Shown one piece after another: positions 17,230 through 25,749 of a stretch of DNA of 59,015 bases (its first letter is position 1; every line of letters starts with the position of its first letter). Location: the NCBI RefSeq assembly GCF_013185185.1, contig NZ_JAAZWE010000012.1, forward strand, positions 1-59,015, in the 5' to 3' direction. This DNA is from Saccharibacillus endophyticus (GTDB lineage: Bacteria; Bacillota; Bacilli; Paenibacillales; Paenibacillaceae). The translations under genes were made by a program, and so were the position numbers. The notes below the pieces were generated by a model. It was not told the origin of the DNA, did no database searches, and worked only from the letters and a program-made list of their open reading frames with translations.

Positions 17230-18177
17230 ATGCAGCACAGGATGCGTATATTTTCGGGGTCGTCCAATCCGGGTCTGGTGGACCGGATCTGCGGTGATCT
17301 GGGCGTTACGCCCGGTAAAGTGAAGTTGACCAAATTTAAGAGCGGCGAGAGTTATGTGCATTACGAAGAGAGCATTCGCAACTTGGACGTATTTATCGTC
17401 CAATCGCTTTCTCACCCGATCAATGAGCATTTTGTCGAGCTGCTCGTAATGATCGACGCGGCCAAGCGTGCTTCGGCGCGTACGGTCAACGTGGTAATCC
17501 CTTACTACGGATATGCCCGTCAGGAACGCAAAGCCGCTCCGCGCGAGCCGATCTCGGCCAAGATGGTGGCGGATGTGTTGACTACGGCCGGTGCCAGCCG
17601 CGTGGTCACGATCGAGCTTCACGCTGCCGCAATCCAAGGATTCTTCAATATTCCGGTCGATCATCTGACGACGCTGGATTTGATTGCCGATTATTTGCGC
17701 AGTAAAAACATTAAAGACCCCGTTGTCGTGTCTCCCGATGCGGGCCGTGCGAAGCTGGCCGAAAAATTGGCGAACCGACTCGACTCGCCGGTCGCGATCA
17801 TGCTCAAAAAACGTCCGTCCCATAATGAGGCGATGATCACGCATGTGATCGGCGAAGTCGAGGGACGCACGCCGATCATCATGGAAGACTTGATCGATAC
17901 CGGATCGACGATTCTTAAAGTCGTGGAAGGCCTGAAAGAACGAAATGCGAAAGACCCGATTGTATGCGCCACGCACGGGGTATTCTCTGATGGAGCCCTT
18001 CAGCGTCTGGACCATCCGAGTATCTCGGAAGTCGTCATCACGGACTCGATCGCGCTGCCGGAGGATCACTCGGAGCGATTTACCGTATTGCCTGTTGCTC
18101 CCATGCTGGCTCGGGCGATTCATATTATTTTGGAAGGCGGATCGCTTGCGACATTATTCAGCGATTCGGGTATTTAA
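17230..18177 (+). CDS. Ribose-phosphate pyrophosphokinase paralogue
   Basis: The 315-residue product belongs to the PRPP synthetase family, which makes PRPP from ribose 5-phosphate and ATP. Family segments are FKSGESYVHYEESIRNLDVF, PYYGYARQERKAAPREPIS, ELHAAAIQGFFNIPVDHL and the PRPP loop IIMEDLIDTGST. Several usually invariant positions differ: the second residue pair of the PRPP loop is ED where DD is normal, and HAAAIQ replaces the usual HAGQIQ. That suggests a second, diverged copy rather than the main prs, which normally sits beside glmU. GGGAGGGTG precedes the ATG. PRPP is the substrate of HisG, encoded upstream. Confidence 0.88.
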   Translation: MQHRMRIFSGSSNPGLVDRICGDLGVTPGKVKLTKFKSGESYVHYEESIRNLDVFIVQSLSHPINEHFVELLVMIDAAKRASARTVNVVIPYYGYARQERKAAPREPISAKMVADVLTTAGASRVVTIELHAAAIQGFFNIPVDHLTTLDLIADYLRSKNIKDPVVVSPDAGRAKLAEKLANRLDSPVAIMLKKRPSHNEAMITHVIGEVEGRTPIIMEDLIDTGSTILKVVEGLKERNAKDPIVCATHGVFSDGALQRLDHPSISEVVITDSIALPEDHSERFTVLPVAPMLARAIHIILEGGSLATLFSDSGI

Positions 18178-18200
18178 TAGTAGCCCATGCAATAAGCACG

Positions 18201-18245
18201 GAGGCCGTCTGCGGCAGAGGTTCGGCAGGGGCGGCCTTTCTCTTG
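18201..18245 (+). terminator. Terminator after the PRPP synthetase gene
   Basis: AGGCCG and CGGCCT pair around an inner GC-rich loop and are followed by TTTCTCTT. Confidence 0.55.
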
Positions 18246-18262
18246 GGAGGCCTATGCAAGTG

Positions 18263-18271
18263 TGTTATACT
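18263..18271 (+). promoter_or_regulatory. Extended -10 promoter upstream of the TPR gene
   Basis: TGT-TATACT forms an extended -10. No good -35 is visible. Confidence 0.55.
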
Positions 18272-18319
18272 GATCTGGATGTTCGATTTTAAGCAGTTAA
18301 CAAAGGGGGCCTTGCTCAG

Positions 18320-20044
18320 GTGAACGGGAATTATCGGCGTGAAGAGAAGCCGCAAAGTCGTGTGGTTTCTTTGACCATGGACGAAAGCTTTTTCTTCGAA
18401 AGAGCCGTCCGGGCGCTGGATCGCTACCAATATGACAAGGCGTTAAAATATTTTCGAAAAGCGGTAGAGTTGAAGCCGGGCAATCCGGTCAACCATTGCA
18501 ACATGGCGGGTATATTATCAGAGATGGGCGACTATGAAGCTTCGAACGAGGTGCTGCTGCACGTGCTCGAACAAGTTGACCCGTCCATGACGGAGTGCCG
18601 GTTCTATATGGCCAATAACTTTGCCAATATGGAACGGTTCGAAGAGGCCGAAGAAGCCCTGCTTGCCTATCTGGAAGCGGATGCTTCCGGACAGTTCTTG
18701 CACGAGGCGGAAGAGTTGATCGAACTGCTTCAGGTAGAACTGCAGCGAAATATTCGCGATCATAGCGTGCTGGCGCGCCGGGGATCGGATCGTCATGAAC
18801 GTGCGCGGAAAATGTTGGAAGAAGGCATGTTTTCCGAAGCGGCGGATTTGCTGGAGGAACTGCTGGAGGAGTATCCGGGCTTTGCTGCAGCAGCCAACAA
18901 TCTGGCACTGGCCTACTACTATATGGGGATGACGGATCGGGCGCTTGCGACGGTAGAAGAGGTGCTTCGGAACGAACCCGGCAATTTGCACGGGTTGTGT
19001 AACTTGGCTATTTTTCGTCGTCATTCCGGTCCGGCCGGAGCGGAAGAAGCGGCGCTGCTGGGCCGCCGTCTTGCTACGATTGTACCGTTCCATCGCGAGC
19101 ATGCCTTCAAACTGGCGACTACGCTGGGCATTTTGGGGGAGCATGAAGCGGCCTATCAGCATTTTCGCAGATTATTGGCGGGCGACGAGTCGTCGGCTGA
19201 TCCTTCCGTTCACCATTACTGCGCCGTAGCTGCGCTGCTTAGCGGACGGATCGATACGGCGGAGCGATTGTGGAACCAGACGCTGAAGCTTGATCCGGAC
19301 GCCGAGGCGGCCGAACATTATTTGACGCGCTTGCCGGAATGGAGAAAAAACGGCGTTTCCGAGACAGTAAGTTACCATTACCGATTGGAGGCCGTTAAGC
19401 GCTCCGAACTTTGGCGTCGTTGGGAAGAACGTCTGCCTGAGGACTCGCCGGCTATTCGCGAAGCGCTGCTTCGCACCTTACGCTCCGGTACCGAAGAGGA
19501 AAAACGCCATGCGCTGCAGGCTTGTCGTCCCTTGGTGGATGACGAGATGACGAAAGCATTGCGAGAGTTGGCTGAAAATGAAAACGAAGCAGAAGGACTG
19601 CGCGAACTCGCTCGTGCCGCATTAGGCGAGATCGCTTATGATCCGCCCGAAGAAGACGAACTGCCGGAACTCAAGTTCTCCAGGGAACCGGCTGAACTGC
19701 CCGTCTGGGAAAAGCGTTGGCAGGACGTGCTGGATACGGCGATTCGCGCCTCGTGCGCACCGGGCGACTTTGGTCTTCGGCGTGATTTGGAAGCGTTATG
19801 GACCGACTTTTTGCGTAGACTTTATCCGAATGTTCCGGTGCTGTCGTATGCCGAAGGTTGGGCCGCAGCCCTTGATTATTTGACGGACAAGCTGCGCCGC
19901 GGAGAGTCGACCTATGAAGAAACGGGCCGACGCTACGGCGTATCCGCTTCGACGGTCGGCCGCTATGTCAAACGAATCGATCAAGTATGCAATATCAAGG
20001 AACGTATGACCATGCACGGAATAGATCATCGCAAAGGACTGTAA
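18320..20044 (+). CDS. yvcD: Tetratricopeptide-repeat protein (YvcD-like)
   Basis: This 574-residue cytoplasmic protein has several TPR-type helical repeats between about residues 20 and 330 (for example ALKYFRKAVELKPGNPVNHC). A HEAT-like or linker region follows, and the C-terminal segment contains RYGVSASTVGRYVKRI, which resembles a helix-turn-helix. The GTG start follows AAAGGGGGC; an in-frame ATG at 18377 is an alternative. Its place directly before trxB matches yvcD in Bacillus subtilis. TPR proteins bind partners; none is known here. Confidence 0.75.
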   Translation: MNGNYRREEKPQSRVVSLTMDESFFFERAVRALDRYQYDKALKYFRKAVELKPGNPVNHCNMAGILSEMGDYEASNEVLLHVLEQVDPSMTECRFYMANNFANMERFEEAEEALLAYLEADASGQFLHEAEELIELLQVELQRNIRDHSVLARRGSDRHERARKMLEEGMFSEAADLLEELLEEYPGFAAAANNLALAYYYMGMTDRALATVEEVLRNEPGNLHGLCNLAIFRRHSGPAGAEEAALLGRRLATIVPFHREHAFKLATTLGILGEHEAAYQHFRRLLAGDESSADPSVHHYCAVAALLSGRIDTAERLWNQTLKLDPDAEAAEHYLTRLPEWRKNGVSETVSYHYRLEAVKRSELWRRWEERLPEDSPAIREALLRTLRSGTEEEKRHALQACRPLVDDEMTKALRELAENENEAEGLRELARAALGEIAYDPPEEDELPELKFSREPAELPVWEKRWQDVLDTAIRASCAPGDFGLRRDLEALWTDFLRRLYPNVPVLSYAEGWAAALDYLTDKLRRGESTYEETGRRYGVSASTVGRYVKRIDQVCNIKERMTMHGIDHRKGL

Positions 20045-20113
20045 CCGTCCGGCAATGATTGTACTCCGGCATGATTTCATAACACTCAAACTTGTCCTGA
20101 GGAGGATGCCTAG

Positions 20114-21073
20114 ATGCAGAAATACAAGACTGTAGTAATCGGAACAGGTCCGTCGGGCCTGACCTCGGCTATTTATTTGGCTCGTGCCAACCTGAACCCG
20201 CTCGTGATCGAGGGGCTTCAACCGGGCGGACAATTGACGACAACGACCGAAATCGAGAACTTCCCGGGTTTCCCTGACGGAATCATGGGACCGGAACTGA
20301 TGGATAATATGCGCAAGCAGGCCGAGCGTTTCGGTGCCGAGTTCATGAACGGTTGGGTAGATGCCGTCGATTTTTCGCAGCGTCCGTTCAAAATCACGGT
20401 CGAAGGCACAGGAACGATCGAAGCGGATTCGGTCATCATCTCGACAGGAGCATCCGCCCGTTACCTCGGCATTCCGGGAGAGCAGGATAATATTGGACGC
20501 GGCGTCAGCACATGCGCGACTTGCGACGGATTCTTTTTCCGCGGCAAAAAGCTCATCGTGGTCGGCGGCGGGGACTCGGCAATGGAAGAAGCCAGCTTCT
20601 TGACGCGCTTTGCGACGGAAGTTACGGTCGTTAACCGCCGTGACGAGCTGCGCGCATCGAAGATCATGCAGGATCGCGCGCGCGAAAACGAGAAAGTCTC
20701 TTGGGCGCTCAACCGTAAGCCGCTGGAAGTGGTTGCCGGCGATACGGGTCTCCAAGGACTGAAAGTGTTCAACAACGAGACGGGCCAGGAAGAACTGCTG
20801 GAAGCGGACGGCGTATTCGTGGCGATCGGCCACACGCCGAATACGACGTTCCTGCAAGGGCATGTTGAGTTGGACGGTCACGGCTATGTCGTGGTAAAAC
20901 CGGGCACGACGGAAACCAATATCGACGGCGTATTTGCTTGCGGCGACGTACAGGACACGAAATACCGTCAAGCAATCACGGCTGCGGGCAGCGGCTGCCA
21001 AGCGGCGATGGACTGCGAGAAGTATCTCGAAGGCAGCATCGTGCACGACTGGAGCGAGACGCTCGATCGTTAA
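20114..21073 (+). CDS. trxB: Thioredoxin-disulfide reductase
   Basis: TrxB passes electrons from NADPH through FAD to thioredoxin. The 319-residue product has the FAD-binding GTGPSGLTSAIYLARA at the N-terminus, the redox-active CATC at residues 134-137, the NADPH-binding VVGGGDSAMEEA, and the C-terminal FAD motif GVFACGDVQD. GAGGAGGATG precedes the ATG, and an intrinsic terminator follows. Confidence 0.97.
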   Translation: MQKYKTVVIGTGPSGLTSAIYLARANLNPLVIEGLQPGGQLTTTTEIENFPGFPDGIMGPELMDNMRKQAERFGAEFMNGWVDAVDFSQRPFKITVEGTGTIEADSVIISTGASARYLGIPGEQDNIGRGVSTCATCDGFFFRGKKLIVVGGGDSAMEEASFLTRFATEVTVVNRRDELRASKIMQDRARENEKVSWALNRKPLEVVAGDTGLQGLKVFNNETGQEELLEADGVFVAIGHTPNTTFLQGHVELDGHGYVVVKPGTTETNIDGVFACGDVQDTKYRQAITAAGSGCQAAMDCEKYLEGSIVHDWSETLDR

Positions 21074-21101
21074 TTTTTAAAAGAAACCTCAATCTAAATC
21101 C

Positions 21102-21156
21102 AAGAACGCGCAGACAAGAATCCGCCAACGGAATCTTTCGCCTGCGCGTTCTTTTT
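21102..21156 (+). terminator. Terminator of trxB
   Basis: AAGAACGCGCAG pairs with CTGCGCGTTCTT around a 27-nt loop and is followed by TTT. Confidence 0.75.
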
Positions 21157-21197
21157 ATAGAAGCCTCTTGGCCAAGGAAAAAGATCGGAGGATGTTC

Positions 21198-21983
21198 ATG
21201 AGCAAAATCGGAAGAAATCCGGGTGGAGCGGATCGTCGGTATCTGCGCCGGGCGGAGCTGCTGCGAGAAAAGATTGAGCAACCCGAGATGTATCCGTTCA
21301 ACCTGCCTGCGGTAAAAGAACTGGAGAGTATTGATTTCCATGATCGGGTGACGTATATCATCGGGGAAAACGGAGTCGGCAAGTCTACGCTGCTTGAAGC
21401 GATTGCGGTGGCTTGGGGGTTCAACGCGGAAGGCGGGACGCTGAACTTCAACTTTGCTACGGCGGAGACCCATTCTCCGCTGCATCGGCATCTGCGGCTG
21501 ATCCGGGGAACGGCGCGTCCGAAAGACGGTTTCTTTTTTCGGGCGGAGAGTTATTACAACGTGGCGACGGCGATCGACGAGCTGGACCAAGATTCAGAAC
21601 CCAGAACTAGAATCATCGACAGCTACGGCGGACGTTCGCTGCACGAGCAGTCGCACGGCGAAGCTTTTTTTGCTACGTTCATGCATCGATTCGGATCTAA
21701 CGGACTGTTTATCCTCGACGAGCCGGAAGCGGCCTTGTCTCCCGTGCGGCAGTTGGCGATGTTGACTCGTATTCATGAGCTGGCGCGCAGCGGCGGGCAG
21801 TTTATTATCTCGACGCATTCTCCGTTGTTGATGGCGTATCCGCATTGTCGGCTGTATAACCTGACGGCAGGCGGCATTCAGGAATGCGGGCTTGAGGAGA
21901 CGGAGCATTATATCGTAACCCGGGAGTTTTTGAACAATCGGGAGCAGATGCTGGAGCGTTTGCTGAACGACGAAGAAGAGTGA
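21198..21983 (+). CDS. AAA/ABC-type ATPase (predicted ATPase)
   Basis: The 261-residue protein is a stand-alone ATPase of the ABC-like AAA group. It has Walker A GENGVGKST near residue 60, an ABC-signature-like SHGE, Walker B LFILDEPEAAL, and the switch histidine in STHSPLLM. There is no membrane segment or partner permease, so a transport role is unlikely; relatives are often fused to or paired with nucleases. The function is unknown. Of two close ATGs the second is chosen because GGAGG abuts the first directly. Confidence 0.75.
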   Translation: MSKIGRNPGGADRRYLRRAELLREKIEQPEMYPFNLPAVKELESIDFHDRVTYIIGENGVGKSTLLEAIAVAWGFNAEGGTLNFNFATAETHSPLHRHLRLIRGTARPKDGFFFRAESYYNVATAIDELDQDSEPRTRIIDSYGGRSLHEQSHGEAFFATFMHRFGSNGLFILDEPEAALSPVRQLAMLTRIHELARSGGQFIISTHSPLLMAYPHCRLYNLTAGGIQECGLEETEHYIVTREFLNNREQMLERLLNDEEE

Positions 21984-22018
21984 AGGCAAGCGTATAGACC
22001 GTGTAAAAGGTGAACAGA

Positions 22019-22054
22019 AAGAGCCGCCGAAGACGTCTTCGAGGCTCTTTTTTT
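22019..22054 (+). terminator. Terminator of the ATPase gene
   Basis: AGAGCC and GGCTCT enclose an AAGACGTCTT palindrome and are followed by seven T. Confidence 0.8.
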
Positions 22055-22117
22055 CATGAATAAAAAGATTGTGCGTAGAATCACAAGTCGGCGAATAACG
22101 GCATGCTACATTTTGAT

Positions 22118-22132
22118 TGAGAATTGTTTTCA
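22118..22132. promoter_or_regulatory. Possible Fur/PerR-type operator
   Basis: TGAGAATTGTTTTCA matches 11 of 14 defined positions of the 7-1-7 Fur box TGATAATNATTATCA. It lies about 40 nt upstream of the DUF1858 gene. This is a motif match only. Confidence 0.35.
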
Positions 22133-22169
22133 GAAAAATTTAAAGCAGTCGGAAAGGGGCGTATCGCGA

Positions 22170-22397
22170 ATGGGCAAAAAGATCGATTTGAACCGGAGCG
22201 TGCATGAGCTGGTGAGCGAGGAGCCGGAGGTTGCGACGATTATGTTTGCGCTTGGTTTTAAAAAGATCGTCGAACCGGCCATGCTGGAGACGATGGGCAA
22301 ATTCATGACGCCCCTGAAGGGTGCCAAAATGAAGCGGATCGACCCGGAACAGATGAGGCAGGCTTTTGAAGCGCATGGTTATGAGGTTGAAGGTTAG
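22170..22397 (+). CDS. DUF1858 domain protein
   Basis: This 75-residue protein consists of one DUF1858-type domain: an N-terminal LNRSVHELVSEEPEVATIMFALGF helix pair (read in part) and a C-terminal amphipathic helix. DUF1858 is often found beside or fused to DUF438-hemerythrin proteins. It lies 51 nt upstream of exactly such a gene, so the two are probably one operon. GGAAAGGGG precedes the ATG. Its biochemical role is unknown; a helper role in iron or nitric-oxide handling is inferred from the neighbour. Confidence 0.75.
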   Translation: MGKKIDLNRSVHELVSEEPEVATIMFALGFKKIVEPAMLETMGKFMTPLKGAKMKRIDPEQMRQAFEAHGYEVEG

Positions 22398-22448
22398 GAC
22401 ATATAGAGTGGGCGTTCAGCGTTGAATGTAAATAAGGAGGAACCGAAG

Positions 22449-24110
22449 ATGAGCGAACTGATTAATAACCGGGAGCACGCGGCAGGGCAGATGGATGAAC
22501 AGCAGCTGCGCCGGAGAGAAGAATTGAAGGCCATTATCAAGCAGCTGCATGAAGGCGTCGATCCGGCGCAGGTCAAAGAACGTTTCCGTGCGGCGGTAGG
22601 CAGCGTGGAAGTCGAGGAGATTTCGCTGCTTGAGGAATCGTTGATGCGCGAGGAAGGCATTCCCGTATCCGAAGTGCAGAGGTTGTGCTCGGTCCACGCT
22701 TCGATCTTCGACGGGGCGATCTCGGATATTCACGGTTCTTCCTCGTCGGCGCCCGAGTCGCAGCCCGGTCATCCGGTACACACGTTCAAGCTGGAAAACC
22801 GGGAGCTGGAGCGTCTGACGGGCTTCTCCATCTCGCTGCATCTGGACAAGTTCATGAAAGACGATTCCGACGCGAACCGTTACAAGCTGTTGGAAGACCT
22901 GAATTTGCTGCTGGACGCGGATAAGCATTATTCGAGAAAAGAAAATCTGCTGTTCCCGTATTTGGAGCGCTACGGCATCTACGGCCCCACTCAGGTGATG
23001 TGGGGCGTGGATGACGGCATTCGCGCGGAGATCAAAGCGGCGAAAGAGCTGCTGGCCGATTACAAAGGCGATCGCGAAGCGGTGAAGACGCGGATCGAAG
23101 TCGCCGTGCGGGAAGTCGAAGAAATGATTTTCAAGGAAGAAAATATCCTGCTGCCGATGGCGCTTAAAAAGCTGACGGAAGACGAATGGGTAAAAATCGC
23201 GGAAGAGACGGAAGAGATCGGCTACTGCTTGATTCCCGGTACGGCTCGTTGGGTTCCGACGCGGGCAGCGGAGCCTGGAGCTATGTCGGAAGCCGAACAA
23301 CCTGCACCGATATCTCGCGGACTCGAGGGTCATTTGGAAGCTAGCCACGCCCACGGTGAAGATGCAGCAGCTATGCCGCCGTTTTTGGCAGGGGGAGAGA
23401 AGCCGGAAGGGATGCCGCAGTGGGTCGCGGATATGCTGCGGCAACAGCAGCAGGAGGAACAAGCAGCATCGACGCCTGTGCCTACAGCATCGCCGGCGCA
23501 GGATCAGGCGGTCAGCATTGCGGAACAAGCGGCGAAAATGGCGGTTCAGGCCGCGGAGATGGCACGGCAAGCGGCAGAGATGGCGGCATCGGTTAACGGA
23601 AGCATGAAGACCGTTCAACATGCGCAGCCGCAGCGTCCGGTCGGCGTTGGAACAGCATCCGCTTCACCGGAATCTGCTGCCTCCGCAGCACCGATCTCCG
23701 ACGGTTACGTCCGTTTCAATACGGGCATTCTGTCTGTGCAACAGTTGGAGCTGATCATGAACCACCTCCCGGTTGACCTGACGTACATCGACGAGAACGA
23801 TATTGTCCGATATTTCTCGCACGGCAAAGAACGCATCTTCGCCCGTACGAAAGCGGTCATCGGCCGTTCGGTACAAAATTGCCACCCGCCGCAAAGCGTG
23901 CACGTCGTCGAAGACCTGCTGCGGGACTTCAGATCGGGCCGCAAAGATCACGAAGACTTCTGGATTCCGTTTAAAGACAAGTTCGTGTATATCCGCTACT
24001 TTGCGATTCGCGACGAGCAAGGCACCTATCTGGGAACGCTGGAATTTACCCAAAACGTGGCGCCGATTCGGGAGCTGGAAGGGCAGAAGCGGATATTGTC
24101 GGAAGCGTGA
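22449..24110 (+). CDS. DUF438 - hemerythrin-like - PAS protein
   Basis: The 553-residue protein has three recognisable parts. DUF438 lies at about 25-95. A hemerythrin-like HHE domain at about 105-260 has candidate ligands in HPVHTFKLENRELE, ADKHYSRKENLLFPYLE and FKEENILLPMAL. A PAS domain lies at about 430-545. An Ala/Gln/Met-rich heptad-like linker (AAEMARQAAEMAA) at about 360-390 is probably a coiled coil or flexible spacer. Relatives are thought to bind di-iron and respond to nitric oxide or oxygen. The ATG follows AAGGAGG. Confidence 0.85.
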   Translation: MSELINNREHAAGQMDEQQLRRREELKAIIKQLHEGVDPAQVKERFRAAVGSVEVEEISLLEESLMREEGIPVSEVQRLCSVHASIFDGAISDIHGSSSSAPESQPGHPVHTFKLENRELERLTGFSISLHLDKFMKDDSDANRYKLLEDLNLLLDADKHYSRKENLLFPYLERYGIYGPTQVMWGVDDGIRAEIKAAKELLADYKGDREAVKTRIEVAVREVEEMIFKEENILLPMALKKLTEDEWVKIAEETEEIGYCLIPGTARWVPTRAAEPGAMSEAEQPAPISRGLEGHLEASHAHGEDAAAMPPFLAGGEKPEGMPQWVADMLRQQQQEEQAASTPVPTASPAQDQAVSIAEQAAKMAVQAAEMARQAAEMAASVNGSMKTVQHAQPQRPVGVGTASASPESAASAAPISDGYVRFNTGILSVQQLELIMNHLPVDLTYIDENDIVRYFSHGKERIFARTKAVIGRSVQNCHPPQSVHVVEDLLRDFRSGRKDHEDFWIPFKDKFVYIRYFAIRDEQGTYLGTLEFTQNVAPIRELEGQKRILSEA

Positions 24111-24282
24111 GTTTAAGTGTAAAAAGGGAGCGTATGGGCAGATTGCGAGAACGGACGTGCTCTGATCCGAATGCGGATTCATGCTTTTAAGTTTATATTT
24201 TTAGGAGGAAAAGCTATAGTTCTGTATACCTTGTCTATAGGTTGTAGATTAGGTTGACGTGTCGAGAACGCCCAGCGTAACT
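24111..24282. other. Non-coding gap before element A3
   Basis: I see no gene or clear terminator in this stretch after the DUF438 gene. It leads into the structured element at 24283. Confidence 0.4.
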
Positions 24283-24428
24283 GGAAGCGAGAAGACGGAG
24301 AGAGAAATTCAGTGAAGGAGCGTTAGCGTTCGCCTTTGAAATCGGGAAAGTTCTACTTTAAATTTAATCCTTTTTCCCGATTTCAACACGCGACCGGAAC
24401 GAATTTCTCTCGCAGTCTTCTCGCTTCC
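24283..24428 (+). repeat. Structured intergenic element A3 (type I, archetype)
   Basis: The outer arms GGAAGCGAGAAGAC/GTCTTCTCGCTTCC pair over 14 bp, the middle arms AGAGAAATTC/GAATTTCTCT over 10 bp, and the inner arms TGAAATCGGGAAA/TTTCCCGATTTCA over 13 bp. Between them lie GGAGCGTTAGCGTTCGCCTT, TTTAATCC, ACACGCGACCGGAACG and CGCA. The outer arms are the same as in A1 and A4, but the inner arms differ in sequence while staying paired. No protein is encoded. Confidence 0.88.
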
Positions 24429-24459
24429 CCCGCCAACGTAACTTTCAATGGCAACCTCA

Positions 24460-24491
24460 CCTTGTCTACATCATGCAGACAAGGTTTTTTC
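24460..24491 (+). terminator. Intrinsic terminator
   Basis: CCTTGTCT and AGACAAGG pair around a 9-nt loop and are followed by six T. It may end the DUF438 transcript, including element A3. Confidence 0.8.
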
Positions 24492-24539
24492 GATTTTTCA
24501 TAAATTCATCGCGATTTCACAAAACGCAACAAGCAGGGC

Positions 24540-24660
24540 GCTAAAACTCATCCCGCGACACAAACCCGCGTCCCGTAAGGGTTTCAACGCCCCCGGGCGT
24601 GCCGCGCTACAAAAAAGGCTTTCGACCCTTGCGGGGCAAGGCTTTGCGGTGTGGTGCCTC
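24540..24660. other. Unexplained GC-rich structured segment upstream of glcK
   Basis: This stretch carries several short inverted repeats (for example CCTTGCGGGGCAAGG and CGCCCCCGGGCG) and related half-sites around ACCCGCGTCCCGTAAGGGT. It contains no convincing gene on either strand and no riboswitch class I recognise. Confidence 0.35.
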
Positions 24661-24662
24661 GC

Positions 24663-24691
24663 TTGACCGGATGGGGGCGTTCGCTTATAGT
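24663..24691 (+). promoter_or_regulatory. Promoter of glcK
   Basis: TTGACC and TATAGT are separated by exactly 17 nt. Confidence 0.75.
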
Positions 24692-24773
24692 GGGATACGA
24701 AGGTGGACTTAAGCAAACGGATTCATCATTTTCGATTTTCTATAATATCAGAAGAAAAAAGGTGGCTTGTATC

Positions 24774-25721
24774 ATGTCTGAAAATGTCTACGTCGGTATG
24801 GATCTGGGCGGCACCACGATCAAAGTCGGTCTGTGCAGCGAGAGCGGCGTTCTGCTGCATACGTATGAAGGGCCCACGGGAGTGGCGGAAGGACCCGAGA
24901 CCGTAATTTCCAACATGGCGGATTACGTTCGTCGAGTCGTTGAAGAATCGCCTTATTCCTGGGAACAACTGGCCGGAGTCGGAGCCGGAGTCGCCGGATT
25001 CACGAATGTCCGTGACGGCATCATCGTCATGGCGCCGAACATAGGCTTCAAAGACGTTCCGATCCGCGCCATTCTCGAAGAGCGGCTCGGCAAGCCTGTC
25101 AAGATCGATAACGATGCCAACGTAGCCGCGCTCGGCGAAGCCTGGAGCGGTGCGGGAGCCGGCATCGAGAACTGCGTATGCTACACGCTGGGAACGGGTG
25201 TGGGCGGCGGCATTATCATCAACGGCCGCATCTACCAAGGGTTCTCGGGCATGGCCGGAGAAATCGGGCATATCGACGTCGTGCCGGATTTGGAAGCCAT
25301 TCAGTGCGGCTGCGGCAAAGTAGGCTGCCTGGAGACGGTATCTTCCGCGACGGGCATCATTCGCATGGCAAAAGAAGCGGTAGAGCGCGGCGAGCGCACG
25401 TTCATCGCCGACGCAAGCGAGATTACGGCGAAGACCGTCTTCGACGCGGCCAAAGCCGGCGACGAAGTGGCGCTGCGCATCGTCAAGCGTGCGGCATTTT
25501 ATTTGGGCAAGTCGATGGCGGCTGTCGCGGCGGTACTGAATCCGCAAAGCTTCATCATCGGCGGAGGCGTATCGAAAGCAGGAGACATCCTGTTCGATCC
25601 GATTCGCGAGACTTTTGCTCAACTGGCGCCGGAACCGCTGCAAAAAGGCGTGCAAATCGTACCGGCAACGCTGGGTAACGACGCCGGCATGATCGGTGCT
25701 GCCGGGCTATTGATTCGCTAA
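24774..25721 (+). CDS. glcK: Glucokinase, ROK family
   Basis: GlcK phosphorylates glucose with ATP. The 315-residue cytoplasmic enzyme has the ROK ATP-binding MDLGGTTIKVGLC at the N-terminus, sugar-binding IDNDANVAALGEAW, the ROK signature region around GVGGGIIINGRIYQG, and the zinc motif GHI...CGCGKVGCLE. The ATG gives the usual length, and its ribosome site (AAAAGGTGG) is fair. It leads a run of closely spaced genes glcK-rapZ-yvcK-whiA. Confidence 0.95.
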   Translation: MSENVYVGMDLGGTTIKVGLCSESGVLLHTYEGPTGVAEGPETVISNMADYVRRVVEESPYSWEQLAGVGAGVAGFTNVRDGIIVMAPNIGFKDVPIRAILEERLGKPVKIDNDANVAALGEAWSGAGAGIENCVCYTLGTGVGGGIIINGRIYQGFSGMAGEIGHIDVVPDLEAIQCGCGKVGCLETVSSATGIIRMAKEAVERGERTFIADASEITAKTVFDAAKAGDEVALRIVKRAAFYLGKSMAAVAAVLNPQSFIIGGGVSKAGDILFDPIRETFAQLAPEPLQKGVQIVPATLGNDAGMIGAAGLLIR

Positions 25722-25749
25722 CGATCGTAAATCAGGGAGGGGAAGTCGC

